This document shows positions 7,746 to 15,536 of a stretch of 40,483 bases of DNA, one piece after another; position 1 is the stretch's first letter; each line of letters begins with the position of its first letter. Made by a program: the position numbers and the translations under genes. Source of the DNA: Scatosoma sp045576335 (GTDB lineage: Bacteria > Bacillota > Clostridia > Christensenellales > Borkfalkiaceae); NCBI GenBank assembly GCA_045576335.1, contig JAZNGH010000015.1, forward strand, positions 1-40,483, written 5' to 3'. The notes beneath the pieces are model-generated. The model made no database searches, was not told the origin of the DNA, and saw only the letters and a program-made list of their open reading frames with translations.

Positions 7746-9935
7746 ATGGCGGAAAAGAAGTTTTGTATTCGATACAATCAAGAAAATAAAACTTTTTATT
7801 TATTTGGGAAGGATTGTAGTTATATTTTTGGTGTCAATGACGAGGGGTGTTTGGTACATTTGTATTACGGAAAAAAAATAGCCGACGCGGATTTGTATTA
7901 TCTTTTTGATAATATGGAAGAAATCAATGCTGTGAATTGTATGGAAAAGAAAAAGGACAGCCTTAATACGCTACCTCAAGAATTTTCCATATATGGACGG
8001 GGGGATTATCGTATTCCGTCCGTACTTATAAAAATGAAAAACGGAAGCCGAATCACCGATTTTCGCTATAAAACGCATACCATTTTAAAGAAAAAACCTG
8101 CAATTTCAAATATGCCGTCTTTGCGCGGTGGTGAAACACTGGTGGTTACTTTAGAAGACAAAATTAACGGACTGGAGTTGGATTTATATTATACGCTTTA
8201 TGAAGACGTATCTGTTGTAGCAAGACGTTGCGTATTGAGAAACGGTGGCGAGGATGCCGTTTCCGTTTTGAGGTTTAGCAGTTTTAATATAGATATCAAC
8301 CGTGCTGATTTTGATAGCGTGTCGTTACATGGCAGTTGGGCTCGCGAAAGAGAAATAGAAAGAAATGGGCTTGCTCGAGGCGTTTATGAGGTGAGCAGTA
8401 CGCGCGGTGCAACTTCGCATCAAAGCAATTCTTTTATGGCTCTTTGCGATAAAAATGCAAATGAATACAATGGCGAAGTGTACGGCTTTCACCTGATTTA
8501 TTCAGGTTCTCATTCGATAAAAGCGCAGGTCACGGAGCTTGGTTTTACCCGTGTGAACGGAGGGTTGAATGAACAAGATTTTTGTTGGCAGTTAGGTGTT
8601 GGCGAAAGCTTTGAAACTCCCGAAGCGGTGCTTGTGTATAGTGCCTGTGGTTTCAACAAAATGTCGCAAAATCTACACGATTTATATCGAGAATATCTTA
8701 TCAATCAGGATTTTGTTTACAAAAAACGTCCGATAGTTCTTAATAATTGGGAAAGTACGTATTTTGATTTTAATGAAAAGAAGCTTTGTGCTTTGATTGA
8801 AAAGGCAAAAGGAACGGGGATTGATACGTTTGTTTTGGATGACGGCTGGTTTGGTAGGCGCAACGACGATTCGTCGAGTCTTGGCGATTGGTTTGTAAAC
8901 ACCGATAAATTGAAGGGTGGTTTGACAACGATTATTAAAAAGTGCCAAGAGTGCGGGATGAAATTCGGGCTTTGGTTTGAACCAGAAATGATTAGTGAAA
9001 ACAGCAATTTGTGTCGCGCGCATCCCGATTGGCATATTTCCGCGCCTAATATCGAGTCTTGCAAGGGGCGTCATCAGTGGATTTTGGATTTTGCGAATCC
9101 TAAAGTGGTGGAGTATATAAAAAAGACGATAAGTGCAATTTTAACCGCCAATGACATTTCTTACGTAAAGTGGGATATGAATAGAACAATGTCGGAGTTC
9201 TATTCTCCCTATTTACCCATAGAACGTCAGCAGGAAACGGCACATCGGTATATGCTTGGCGTGTATGAGTTGGCAAGATATTTGACGACTAATTTTCCGA
9301 ACGTATTTTTCGAGGGGTGTGCTGGAGGCGGCGGTCGATTTGATCCTGCTATGCTGTATTTCTTCCCTCAAATTTGGACGAGTGACAATTCGGATGCAGT
9401 TTCGCGCGCTTATATTCAGTATGGAACGAGTATGTGTTATCCCTTATCATCGATGAGCGGACATATTTCGATTTGCCCTAATCACCAAACGGGCAGAGTT
9501 ACACCTATGCAAAGCAGAATGGATATGGCAAGCCTTTGTTCGACGGGATATGAGTTGAATTTACACGCTTTAAAGAAAGAAGACTTTACGAAAATTAGTA
9601 ACCATATAGCTTTTTATAACGATATACATGATTTAATTTTGAAGGGTGATTTATATCGTTTATTAAATCCGTTTGAAGGAAACTATTTTTCGCAAATGGT
9701 GGTGTCAAAAGATAAAACACGAGCCGTAGTTATTCTCATGAAAATTTTGGCGAAAGGGAATGACGGTTATTTGTTTATAAAATTAAAGGGGTTGGATTCC
9801 GATAAATATTATATTATAGCAGATATGGGCACATTCAAGGGGGATATTTTGATGAATGTAGGGTTGCGTTTTCCTAACGATATGAAGGATTTTGAAACAA
9901 AATGTTTGGTTGTAAACGCAGTGAAAAATAAGTAA
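7746..9935 (+). CDS. GH36 alpha-galactosidase
   Basis: A 729-residue GH36 enzyme that hydrolyses terminal alpha-1,6-galactosides. The N-terminal half is the beta-sandwich domain. The TIM barrel starts near residue 330 (NNWESTYFDF), with LDDGWFG, GLWFEPEM, the nucleophile in YVKWDMNR (Asp477) and the acid/base in WTSDNSDA (Asp547), a 70-residue spacing like that of well-studied Geobacillus AgaA-type enzymes. ATG 7746 follows AAGGAGG at ideal spacing; an earlier in-frame start (7707) has none. No signal peptide, so the substrate is an imported oligosaccharide. Last gene before the terminator at 10103-10142. Confidence 0.92.
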   Translation: MAEKKFCIRYNQENKTFYLFGKDCSYIFGVNDEGCLVHLYYGKKIADADLYYLFDNMEEINAVNCMEKKKDSLNTLPQEFSIYGRGDYRIPSVLIKMKNGSRITDFRYKTHTILKKKPAISNMPSLRGGETLVVTLEDKINGLELDLYYTLYEDVSVVARRCVLRNGGEDAVSVLRFSSFNIDINRADFDSVSLHGSWAREREIERNGLARGVYEVSSTRGATSHQSNSFMALCDKNANEYNGEVYGFHLIYSGSHSIKAQVTELGFTRVNGGLNEQDFCWQLGVGESFETPEAVLVYSACGFNKMSQNLHDLYREYLINQDFVYKKRPIVLNNWESTYFDFNEKKLCALIEKAKGTGIDTFVLDDGWFGRRNDDSSSLGDWFVNTDKLKGGLTTIIKKCQECGMKFGLWFEPEMISENSNLCRAHPDWHISAPNIESCKGRHQWILDFANPKVVEYIKKTISAILTANDISYVKWDMNRTMSEFYSPYLPIERQQETAHRYMLGVYELARYLTTNFPNVFFEGCAGGGGRFDPAMLYFFPQIWTSDNSDAVSRAYIQYGTSMCYPLSSMSGHISICPNHQTGRVTPMQSRMDMASLCSTGYELNLHALKKEDFTKISNHIAFYNDIHDLILKGDLYRLLNPFEGNYFSQMVVSKDKTRAVVILMKILAKGNDGYLFIKLKGLDSDKYYIIADMGTFKGDILMNVGLRFPNDMKDFETKCLVVNAVKNK

Positions 9936-10102
9936 GAAAAGTATAATTGTTAGGTGATTTGCGAAAGTTGTTGACAGTTTTATCATTTTAATAAATGTAG
10001 CCATTGCACAGGGGGCTTGCAAGGTTGTGTGATGATATGCTGATGATTTCAGTGGATAAAGGAAAAATTTCCATAAAAATTGTCTGTTAATAACGGTAAA
10101 AC

Positions 10103-10142
10103 AAAAAATGTGCGAACCTCTTAAAAGGTTCGCACATTTTTT
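10103..10142. terminator. Strong bidirectional terminator
   Basis: A perfect 17-bp stem, AAAAAATGTGCGAACCT (10103-10119) and its complement (10126-10142), with a 6-nt loop and A/T tracts on both sides. It separates the converging GH36 and oxidoreductase genes. The stretch 9936-10102 holds no gene. Confidence 0.9.
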
Positions 10143-10153
10143 GTTGAAGTCTG

Positions 10154-11419
10154 TTAATCTCGTATTTGCACGCAAACACCGCCGTTTAAGCGGGATTCTT
10201 CCGCGTAAATGCCCATCAAATGGCTTTCGACGGATGCGGCGAGAGAGGTGCGGCTTTCTTCCTCTCCGCAGAGTACGGTGTAAAGATTTTTTATCAAACG
10301 GGAATCGCCGCCGCCGTGGCCAAAGCCTTCCTCGTTCAAATTTTCCAAAGAGATAGAATAGGGCGCTTCCCCGAATTTCTGTACGCGAATCGTGTGTTCT
10401 GCCTCATCCAAGACCATTTCACCGTTCGTGCCGTAAAAGCTCATTCTGCGCCCGCCACGCGCGGTAAACGCTGTCATTGTCAGCGTGGCTTTTATGCCGT
10501 TTTGAAAGGTCATTTGCGTAATTTGATGGTCGACGACGTCGTTATCGCAACGGAAAACGCAACGCCCATAAGGGCCTTCTTGGATTGCTTTTTGTAATTT
10601 TTCCTCGGTGATAGGCTTGGTAACGGCAACGTTTTGAGGCCAAATATCCTCCGCAGAGTTTCGGATTTTCCACATATCGATATAGATGCGTTTCGCGCTG
10701 TAAGGACAAGAATTAATATATTTACAATCCAGGCAACGGTCGGCGGCGTCGATAGGTTGATTTTCCTTTTTGAAATAACGCAAATCGCCGATAGAAGAAA
10801 TGCTTTTGCATTGAGAATTTGCGTAATACTGTATCAAATCAAGGTCATGGCAGCATTTTGCCAAAAGCATAGGGGTCGTTTCTTCGCGTCTTCTCCAATT
10901 TCCGCGGACGTAGCTATGCGCCTGATGCCAGTATTCCACACGCTCCAACGCTTCGATAGCGACCAAAGTGCCTATCTCGTTTTGCTCTAACAGCTCGGAC
11001 ACCTTCAAAAACGCAGGTGCGTAACGCAAAACGTGGCAAACGAGTACCTTGTTTCCGTATTTCTTTTGCGCCGCTAAGAGCTGTTCGCATTCTTCGCGCT
11101 TATCGGTGAGGGGTTTTTCGCACAACACGTCGTACCCCAACGCAAATGCCGTAAGACATTGACGTACGTGGTCGGCGTCTAAAGTTGCAATCAACAGCAG
11201 ATCAGCGCGCTTTTTTTCAAAGAAAATCTTTTCGTCTACGAACCGATTTTCTTCCTTTACGCCGAATTGCGACCCGAATATATCCAAGCGCTCAGCTCTT
11301 GTATCGCAAAGCGCGACGATTTCAAATTTATCCTTGTGAAGATTGATGATTTTTCCATAAGCGTTTCCGCCGCGAGAGCCTACGCCAATAATCGCTACGG
11401 TAAATTTTTTCTGGTCCAT
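10154..11419 (-). CDS. Gfo/Idh/MocA-family NAD(P)-dependent oxidoreductase
   Basis: A 421-residue sugar (or sugar-acid/inositol) oxidoreductase of unknown substrate. The N-terminal Rossmann fold shows GVGSRG (Gly12, Gly14, Gly17) and the family EKP motif (Glu101-Lys102-Pro103). A CCHDLDLI segment matches the usual conserved His region. A Cys cluster (RCLDCKYINSCPYSA) is seen in a subset of relatives. Start chosen at ATG 11419, seven codons inside the longest frame, because GAGG lies about 9 nt upstream. It is transcribed from operator copy B (11462-11524), so it probably belongs to the same regulon, processing a released sugar (inference). Confidence 0.88.
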   Translation of the reverse strand: MDQKKFTVAIIGVGSRGGNAYGKIINLHKDKFEIVALCDTRAERLDIFGSQFGVKEENRFVDEKIFFEKKRADLLLIATLDADHVRQCLTAFALGYDVLCEKPLTDKREECEQLLAAQKKYGNKVLVCHVLRYAPAFLKVSELLEQNEIGTLVAIEALERVEYWHQAHSYVRGNWRRREETTPMLLAKCCHDLDLIQYYANSQCKSISSIGDLRYFKKENQPIDAADRCLDCKYINSCPYSAKRIYIDMWKIRNSAEDIWPQNVAVTKPITEEKLQKAIQEGPYGRCVFRCDNDVVDHQITQMTFQNGIKATLTMTAFTARGGRRMSFYGTNGEMVLDEAEHTIRVQKFGEAPYSISLENLNEEGFGHGGGDSRLIKNLYTVLCGEEESRTSLAASVESHLMGIYAEESRLNGGVCVQIRD

Positions 11420-11461
11420 ATATAAAAACCTCGAGCACATTATAATATTTTGGTTATCATT

Positions 11462-11524
11462 ATTATATCAAGAACCAAGCGAGTTTTCGTCTCTTTTTTG
11501 AAAGAGTTTATAGCATAAATTGAC
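11462..11524 (-). promoter_or_regulatory. Shared 41-bp operator with promoter, copy B (oxidoreductase)
   Basis: Read on the minus strand: GTCAATTT (11524-11517), second half-site GAGACGAAAA (11493-11484), 16-bp gap, -10 TATAAT (11467-11462). Copies A and B share nearly all of the 41 bp, differing mainly inside the first half-site (GCTATAAA here). It sits between the oxidoreductase start and the end of the AraC gene. Confidence 0.8.
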
Positions 11525-11533
11525 ATTATTATA

Positions 11534-12310
11534 TTAATTTCTTCGAGGAAGTTTACCAAATTCCTTTTTATAAGCTCTATAAAAAGTATGGATACTGTCA
11601 AACCCACAATTGAAAACGATTTGTATAATAGTGTCGGAATTATTTTTTCGAAGCTGCTGTTCGGCTATGCGGACCCGTAATCGATTGACATAGCTTTTCC
11701 AATTTTCCGACAGCTGTTTATGTAACAATCGGGACAAATATTCGTGAGAATATCCAAACTTTTTCGCCAAGGTCTGTAATGACAAATCCTCCAAAGGGTG
11801 TTCGTTGGCGTATTGCAGGATTTCGCGAATCAAATCATTGTGCGCGTCCTTTTTCATGTTCACAAAAACCGTCGTTTCGGAAATTTCCGAAAGTAAAATT
11901 TTTATCGTGCACTCAAAAATGGTAGAGCGGTTGATGGGATTATTATATTTTTTCAAGCAAAGATTATAGAGATATTCTAATAAAATAGGATTGTCAAATC
12001 GAAAAAATCTCGGCGGATGCTTTTTCCCCAATTTCGTAAACATTTCGTCAAAATACTTTTTTTCGCCAAGCAAAACGTAAACGTCGCCTTCGGGCTTTTC
12101 ATAGGAATGGGGAATGAAGCTTTCTACGAAACAAGCGTCGCCCGTGCGTAAAACGGTATGTTCGCCACCGACGATAACTTCTTGTTTTCCTTCCTTCACA
12201 AAAATCAATTCGATTGCACCGTGAAAATGCGTGCGCGTCGTATAAGTAGTGCTACGTTTTTCAAAATTAAAGTATTCGGTTTTTTCTGCTTTTAATTCGT
12301 AAAAACTCAT
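11534..12310 (-). CDS. AraC-family regulator with cupin sensor domain
   Basis: A 258-residue transcriptional regulator. The N-terminal AraC-type cupin (about 20-110, with HFHGAIELIFVKEG and a FIPHSYEKP turn) would bind a sugar. The C-terminal double HTH (about 160-258) includes LSLQTLAKKFGYSHEYLSRL and IIQIVFNCGFDSIHTFYRAYKKEFGKLP. A good Shine-Dalgarno (AAGGAG) precedes ATG 12310. Its promoter at 12346-12374 has full -35 and -10 boxes and no operator copy, so it is probably expressed constitutively. It lies between operator copies B and A and is the obvious candidate to bind all four copies as an activator (inference from position, half-site spacing and promoter geometry). Confidence 0.9.
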   Translation of the reverse strand: MSFYELKAEKTEYFNFEKRSTTYTTRTHFHGAIELIFVKEGKQEVIVGGEHTVLRTGDACFVESFIPHSYEKPEGDVYVLLGEKKYFDEMFTKLGKKHPPRFFRFDNPILLEYLYNLCLKKYNNPINRSTIFECTIKILLSEISETTVFVNMKKDAHNDLIREILQYANEHPLEDLSLQTLAKKFGYSHEYLSRLLHKQLSENWKSYVNRLRVRIAEQQLRKNNSDTIIQIVFNCGFDSIHTFYRAYKKEFGKLPRRN

Positions 12311-12345
12311 AATTTCTCCTTTTTATCGACCTCATATTTTAGGTT

Positions 12346-12374
12346 ATTATAACACCGCAAACCTGTTTTGTCAA
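12346..12374 (-). promoter_or_regulatory. Promoter of the AraC regulator
   Basis: On the minus strand, TTGACA (12374-12369), 17-bp spacer, TATAAT (12351-12346): full consensus. It is divergent from operator A, whose element begins about 70 bp upstream of this -35. Confidence 0.8.
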
Positions 12375-12442
12375 CAAAAAAATGATTTTATTTTTTATAA
12401 GAAAACGAAAAATCCGTTCAGAGAAAAATTTTGTAAAATTAA

Positions 12443-12505
12443 GTCAATTTATGAGACGAACTCTTCCAAAAAAGAGACGAAAACGTGAAAATATTTTATT
12501 ATAAT
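12443..12505 (+). promoter_or_regulatory. Shared 41-bp operator with promoter, copy A
   Basis: GTCAATTT (12443-12450), half-sites GAGACGAA at 12453-12460 and 12474-12481 (a perfect direct repeat 21 bp apart), 16-bp gap, -10 TATAAT (12500-12505). The clearest of the four copies. No -35 consensus. It drives the TIM-barrel/M55 pair. Confidence 0.8.
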
Positions 12506-12533
12506 GGAATTATAAAAAACGGAGAGTTTCATT

Positions 12534-13904
12534 ATGAACTGCAGCAACAAAATTCCTCAAAGATTTTTTTGGACTTGGGATCACAGCACGAACTGGTGTA
12601 TGAATACGCTTGGCGCGCAGAATTGCGGCGTGGGCAACGAGTACTCGAAAGATCCGCAGATGTTCGAGTTGGATTATAAGCGCGCCATCGACTGGTGCGC
12701 GGCGCATAAAATGACGGCGATTGGGATCGTCGGGCTTTTGCGCGAACGCCACGGCGGAGTAGAGGCGGCGAGGCGGATATGCGCGTACGCACGGGAAAAG
12801 GGCGTGCTGGTGTATATGATCGCGGGGTTGTTCGCTTACGGTGGCATCTATTACGAAGGCGATCATAAATACTCGCTGAATAAATTTTTCGAGAAAAACC
12901 CCGAATGTATCGCTGTGAACGCGGACGGCTCGCGCGTGGCCAAAAATTGCAAGGGCAGAGGCGGTACGAAAATCGAATACCAAGGCTGTGCGTCTAATCG
13001 AAAGTTGCACGATTTCGTAATGGATTCCTTGGACTGGGTATTCAAGGATATTCCCGAGCTTGGCGGTATTCAAATGGAATCGAGCGACACGGGCGTATGT
13101 CAATGTCCCGAATGTCTTGCGCGCCGCGGTGAATACGCGGCGGAAGAACCTCTTTCGCTTGCCGATATGGCGGCGATATATCCCGACGCCTCGAAGGTGA
13201 TTTTGAACAGAAATTCCGACGCGCTGGTGATTTGCGAGACCTATCATCATTTCCTCGACCCCGAGTGTAAGATATTCGCGACGAAAAAACCGTCGGAGGA
13301 TTTGAAAAAGCTTTTGGCAATGCCTGAAACGACCTATTGGCAATGGAAATGCGACAGAAATCTTCGGGATAATAACTGGAATATCGGAGACGAAATGATT
13401 TCGACGATGAAAAAATTTCGTCATATTATGCGAGCGCATTCCGGTACGCAATGGTGGGGCGGTAGGCATACCTTTGCGGTGGATAAAATACGCAGACAAT
13501 GCTTGTTGAGCTACGAATCGGGTCTGGACGCGGTGTCTATGTTCGGGGAGACCTCGCCTTATCATACGAATACCGAGTTTAATTATCTGGCTTTGGAATA
13601 TTTCGCTGACGCTCCGCACGCAAGCGTAAAAAATTTCGCGGAGGATATTATGTCGCCGCGTCTCGGTGGGCTGGACCGCGCGGAGAAATATTACGAATTT
13701 GCGACTCTTTATCGGGAGATCAAAAAAGTACCGCAGGCGGTTGCCGAAATCGGAAAAATTGCTGGTGAGATAAAAGACCGAGAGGCGTTGCGGCGTTGGC
13801 TATATTTGGGGAATTTTCTCAACTCGTATTACTGGGAAGTCCAGCAGGGCGGATCTCTTGAAAATATGTGTCCGAGAGATGCGGATAGACCAGACGAGTT
13901 TTAA
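12534..13904 (+). CDS. Uncharacterised TIM-barrel-like carbohydrate-active protein
   Basis: A 456-residue cytoplasmic protein, not assigned to a numbered family. An aromatic-rich N terminus (FFWTWDHSTNW) and regularly spaced strand/helix units suggest a TIM barrel. A QMESSDTGVCQCPECLARRG motif near residue 180 resembles the acidic/CxCxxC region of DUF4838 and alpha-glucuronidase-like proteins. Near residue 343, ETSPYHTNTEFNYLALEYF resembles a conserved segment of the same groups. It may therefore be a distant glycoside hydrolase (inference). ATG 12534 has a GGAGAG Shine-Dalgarno. First gene under operator A, 18 bp ahead of the M55 peptidase, with which it probably works. Confidence 0.6.
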   Translation: MNCSNKIPQRFFWTWDHSTNWCMNTLGAQNCGVGNEYSKDPQMFELDYKRAIDWCAAHKMTAIGIVGLLRERHGGVEAARRICAYAREKGVLVYMIAGLFAYGGIYYEGDHKYSLNKFFEKNPECIAVNADGSRVAKNCKGRGGTKIEYQGCASNRKLHDFVMDSLDWVFKDIPELGGIQMESSDTGVCQCPECLARRGEYAAEEPLSLADMAAIYPDASKVILNRNSDALVICETYHHFLDPECKIFATKKPSEDLKKLLAMPETTYWQWKCDRNLRDNNWNIGDEMISTMKKFRHIMRAHSGTQWWGGRHTFAVDKIRRQCLLSYESGLDAVSMFGETSPYHTNTEFNYLALEYFADAPHASVKNFAEDIMSPRLGGLDRAEKYYEFATLYREIKKVPQAVAEIGKIAGEIKDREALRRWLYLGNFLNSYYWEVQQGGSLENMCPRDADRPDEF

Positions 13905-13922
13905 GCGTTGGGAGACAGAAAA

Positions 13923-14744
13923 ATGAAATATATCATAATGGCGGATTTGGAAGGCATACACGGGGTAGTCGGAAGAAAGGGTGAGAAATTGAGCCGTGGT
14001 TTAGATACGCACGCCGAGGCAGCGGAAAACGCGGCAAAGGAAGTCAACGCGCTGTGCGAAGAATTACTTGTCTTGGGCGAAACGGAGGTTTTACTGTGGG
14101 ACAACCACGGCTTGGGTGATAATATCGACGTAAAAAAGCTCCATAAAAATGTACGAATAGCAGACTGGCGAAAATATTCCTACCGAATGCAATTTTTGCA
14201 AGATTACGACTGCAAAGGGATTTTCTATCTCGGCTACCACGCAAAAGCGGGTACGCTCGGTGTGCTTTCTCATACTTACAGCTCGTCCGACGTGCAATAT
14301 TACAAAATCAACGGCAAAGCCGTCGGGGAATTTGAAATCGATTCTATGCTTGCCTCGCAGTACGGTATCGCGCCGTATTTTGCGGCGGCAGACGATTTGG
14401 CGATAGGGCAAATGAAAGAATTTTGCCCGCATTTAACCACCGTGGTAACGAAAATCGCAAAAGGCAGAAACGAGGCGGAGCTTTTTGAAGAAGAAAAGGT
14501 TTTGGCGGATATCAAGGCAGGCGTACGCGCAGCTTTGCAAGCAAAGCATGCACCCGTTGAAGTCAAGTTCCCGATGCAAGCGGAATTTCGTTTTACGACG
14601 GTGGAGATGGCGTGCGAATGGAAACGCAATCTCGAAAATGAATTGACGAACGGCGTAGGGTTCGGCGAGGATTGCAACACGGTAAAAACGACTTTGGAAA
14701 GCTTTGCAGAGCTTGAAATGTTTTTACGTAGTAAAAAGATGTAA
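13923..14744 (+). CDS. M55-family D-aminopeptidase (DppA-like)
   Basis: A 273-residue zinc peptidase of the M55 family, whose model member DppA removes N-terminal D-amino acids from short peptides. Zinc ligands align well: Asp8 and Glu10 (ADLEG), His62 (DNHG), His106 (GYHAKAG) and Glu136 (GEFEID). The proposed catalytic His is His117 (LSHTYS). In DppA the equivalents are 8, 10, 60, 104, 133 and 115. ATG 13923 follows GGGAGA; a TTG five codons upstream is less likely. Co-transcribed with the TIM-barrel-like gene under operator A. A D-peptidase in a glycan regulon is unusual and hints at a peptide-bearing substrate such as peptidoglycan fragments or glycopeptides (inference). Confidence 0.88.
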   Translation: MKYIIMADLEGIHGVVGRKGEKLSRGLDTHAEAAENAAKEVNALCEELLVLGETEVLLWDNHGLGDNIDVKKLHKNVRIADWRKYSYRMQFLQDYDCKGIFYLGYHAKAGTLGVLSHTYSSSDVQYYKINGKAVGEFEIDSMLASQYGIAPYFAAADDLAIGQMKEFCPHLTTVVTKIAKGRNEAELFEEEKVLADIKAGVRAALQAKHAPVEVKFPMQAEFRFTTVEMACEWKRNLENELTNGVGFGEDCNTVKTTLESFAELEMFLRSKKM

Positions 14745-14788
14745 TTCGGCTTGAAAAGTCGTTAAAAAGGCCGAAAAATTAAAAACAG

Positions 14789-14851
14789 GTCAATTTTTGA
14801 TACAAGTTTTTTTTATAAAGAGATGAAATCGCTAATAATCCGTGATACAAT
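14789..14851 (+). promoter_or_regulatory. Shared 41-bp operator with promoter, copy C (surface/transport operon)
   Basis: GTCAATTT (14789-14796), half-sites GATACAAG (14799-14806) and GAGATGAA (14820-14827), 16-bp gap, -10 TACAAT (14846-14851). Same geometry as copies A and B, with a more diverged middle. It would start the long operon beginning at 14975. Confidence 0.7.
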
Positions 14852-14893
14852 TAAATGGTAAAAGGGTTTTTGGAAGAAAAGTTTCAACAAGTA

Positions 14894-14922
14894 TTGACAA
14901 GGCGATTTTTTCGTGATAAAAT
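14894..14922 (+). promoter_or_regulatory. Second promoter of the surface/transport operon
   Basis: TTGACA (14894-14899), 17-bp spacer, TAAAAT (14917-14922). Lies downstream of the operator-C start site, so the operon may have basal plus activated transcription. Confidence 0.55.
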
Positions 14923-14974
14923 TGAAAAACATTTTTTTTGCAGTACTTTCATTATATCAAAGGGGGATAACACA

Positions 14975-15235
14975 ATGAGTGGCTTAAAAAAGAAAATAAT
15001 CGCGCTGTTGTTGGCGATATGCGCGGTATTGACGGCGGCGGCGTGCTTCGACAGCGGCGGTAGCGATACGCAATCGAACGGATCGAGCGTTTCCAAGGAA
15101 GAAACTCAAAATTCAAGCGACGAGGTAACATCTGACGACGAGGAAAGCCCAAACGACGAGGAAGGCTCGTCGGAAAGCACGAGCGAAGAAAACGACGAAA
15201 ACGGCGGGAAGTGGACGGGGATCCACAAGCCGTAA
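14975..15235 (+). CDS. Small acidic Ser/Glu-rich lipoprotein
   Basis: An 86-residue protein with a Lys-rich start, a hydrophobic signal segment and a lipobox-like LTAAAC, so it is probably lipid-anchored at the cell surface. The mature part is a low-complexity Ser/Glu/Asp/Asn tail with no folded-domain motif. ATG 14975 has a strong Shine-Dalgarno (AAGGGGG); the longer frame from 14855 lacks one. It is the first gene of the long surface/transport operon. I cannot assign a function; a flexible surface spacer or decoy lipoprotein is possible. Confidence 0.6.
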   Translation: MSGLKKKIIALLLAICAVLTAAACFDSGGSDTQSNGSSVSKEETQNSSDEVTSDDEESPNDEEGSSESTSEENDENGGKWTGIHKP

Positions 15236-15254
15236 AGATGTAAAAAGCGTAAAA

Positions 15255-15294
15255 AAATAACCCCACGGGGTTATTTGCTGTTCATACAGCAAAT
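15255..15294 (+). terminator. Overlapping hairpins after the small lipoprotein
   Basis: AAATAACCC (15255-15263) pairs with GGGTTATTT (15268-15276). ATTTGCTG (15273-15280) pairs with CAGCAAAT (15287-15294). The two share bases 15273-15276, so only one can form fully at a time. Weak T-tract. It could be a partial terminator giving the lipoprotein higher expression than downstream genes, or an attenuator. Confidence 0.45.
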
Positions 15295-15373
15295 AAAAAT
15301 TCGTAAAAAGTCCGTAAGGCGAAAGCCGAAACGGCAATAAATAAAAAAATCAAATCAAAAAGGAGGTTTGGTG

Positions 15374-15523
15374 ATGAAAAAATTTGGTTATCAAAGTCCC
15401 GTCGTTCGATTGAAAATTTTTGAAGAGAACGACATCGTAACGGCAAGCATCGACGTCGACGGTGAACGTGTTGCGGGCGTAGACGGCAGCACTTTTAAGA
15501 GCTGGTGGGGTGCAAACGAGTAA
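15374..15523 (+). CDS. 49-residue small protein of unknown function
   Basis: ATG 15374 with a full Shine-Dalgarno (AGGAGG, 15361-15366) and stop TAA at 15521-15523, immediately followed by the Shine-Dalgarno of the next gene. The sequence starts MKKFGYQSPVVRLKIFEEND, then IVTAS, an acidic turn and a Trp-Trp near the C terminus. It resembles the many short Clostridia peptides with a valine/isoleucine-rich strand and an EEND-(I/V)-(V/L)-T-x-S segment, whose function is unknown to me. No signal peptide or lipobox. The position, tightly coupled to a large secreted protein, suggests a partner or expression-control role (inference). Confidence 0.65.
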   Translation: MKKFGYQSPVVRLKIFEENDIVTASIDVDGERVAGVDGSTFKSWWGANE

Positions 15524-15536
15524 GGAGGTAAGGAAA

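Noticed and set aside
12510..13619. A 369-residue minus-strand open frame
   Set aside because: It is the antisense of the well-supported 12534 gene, Arg/His-rich with no family motif and no Shine-Dalgarno; long antisense frames are common in this codon usage.
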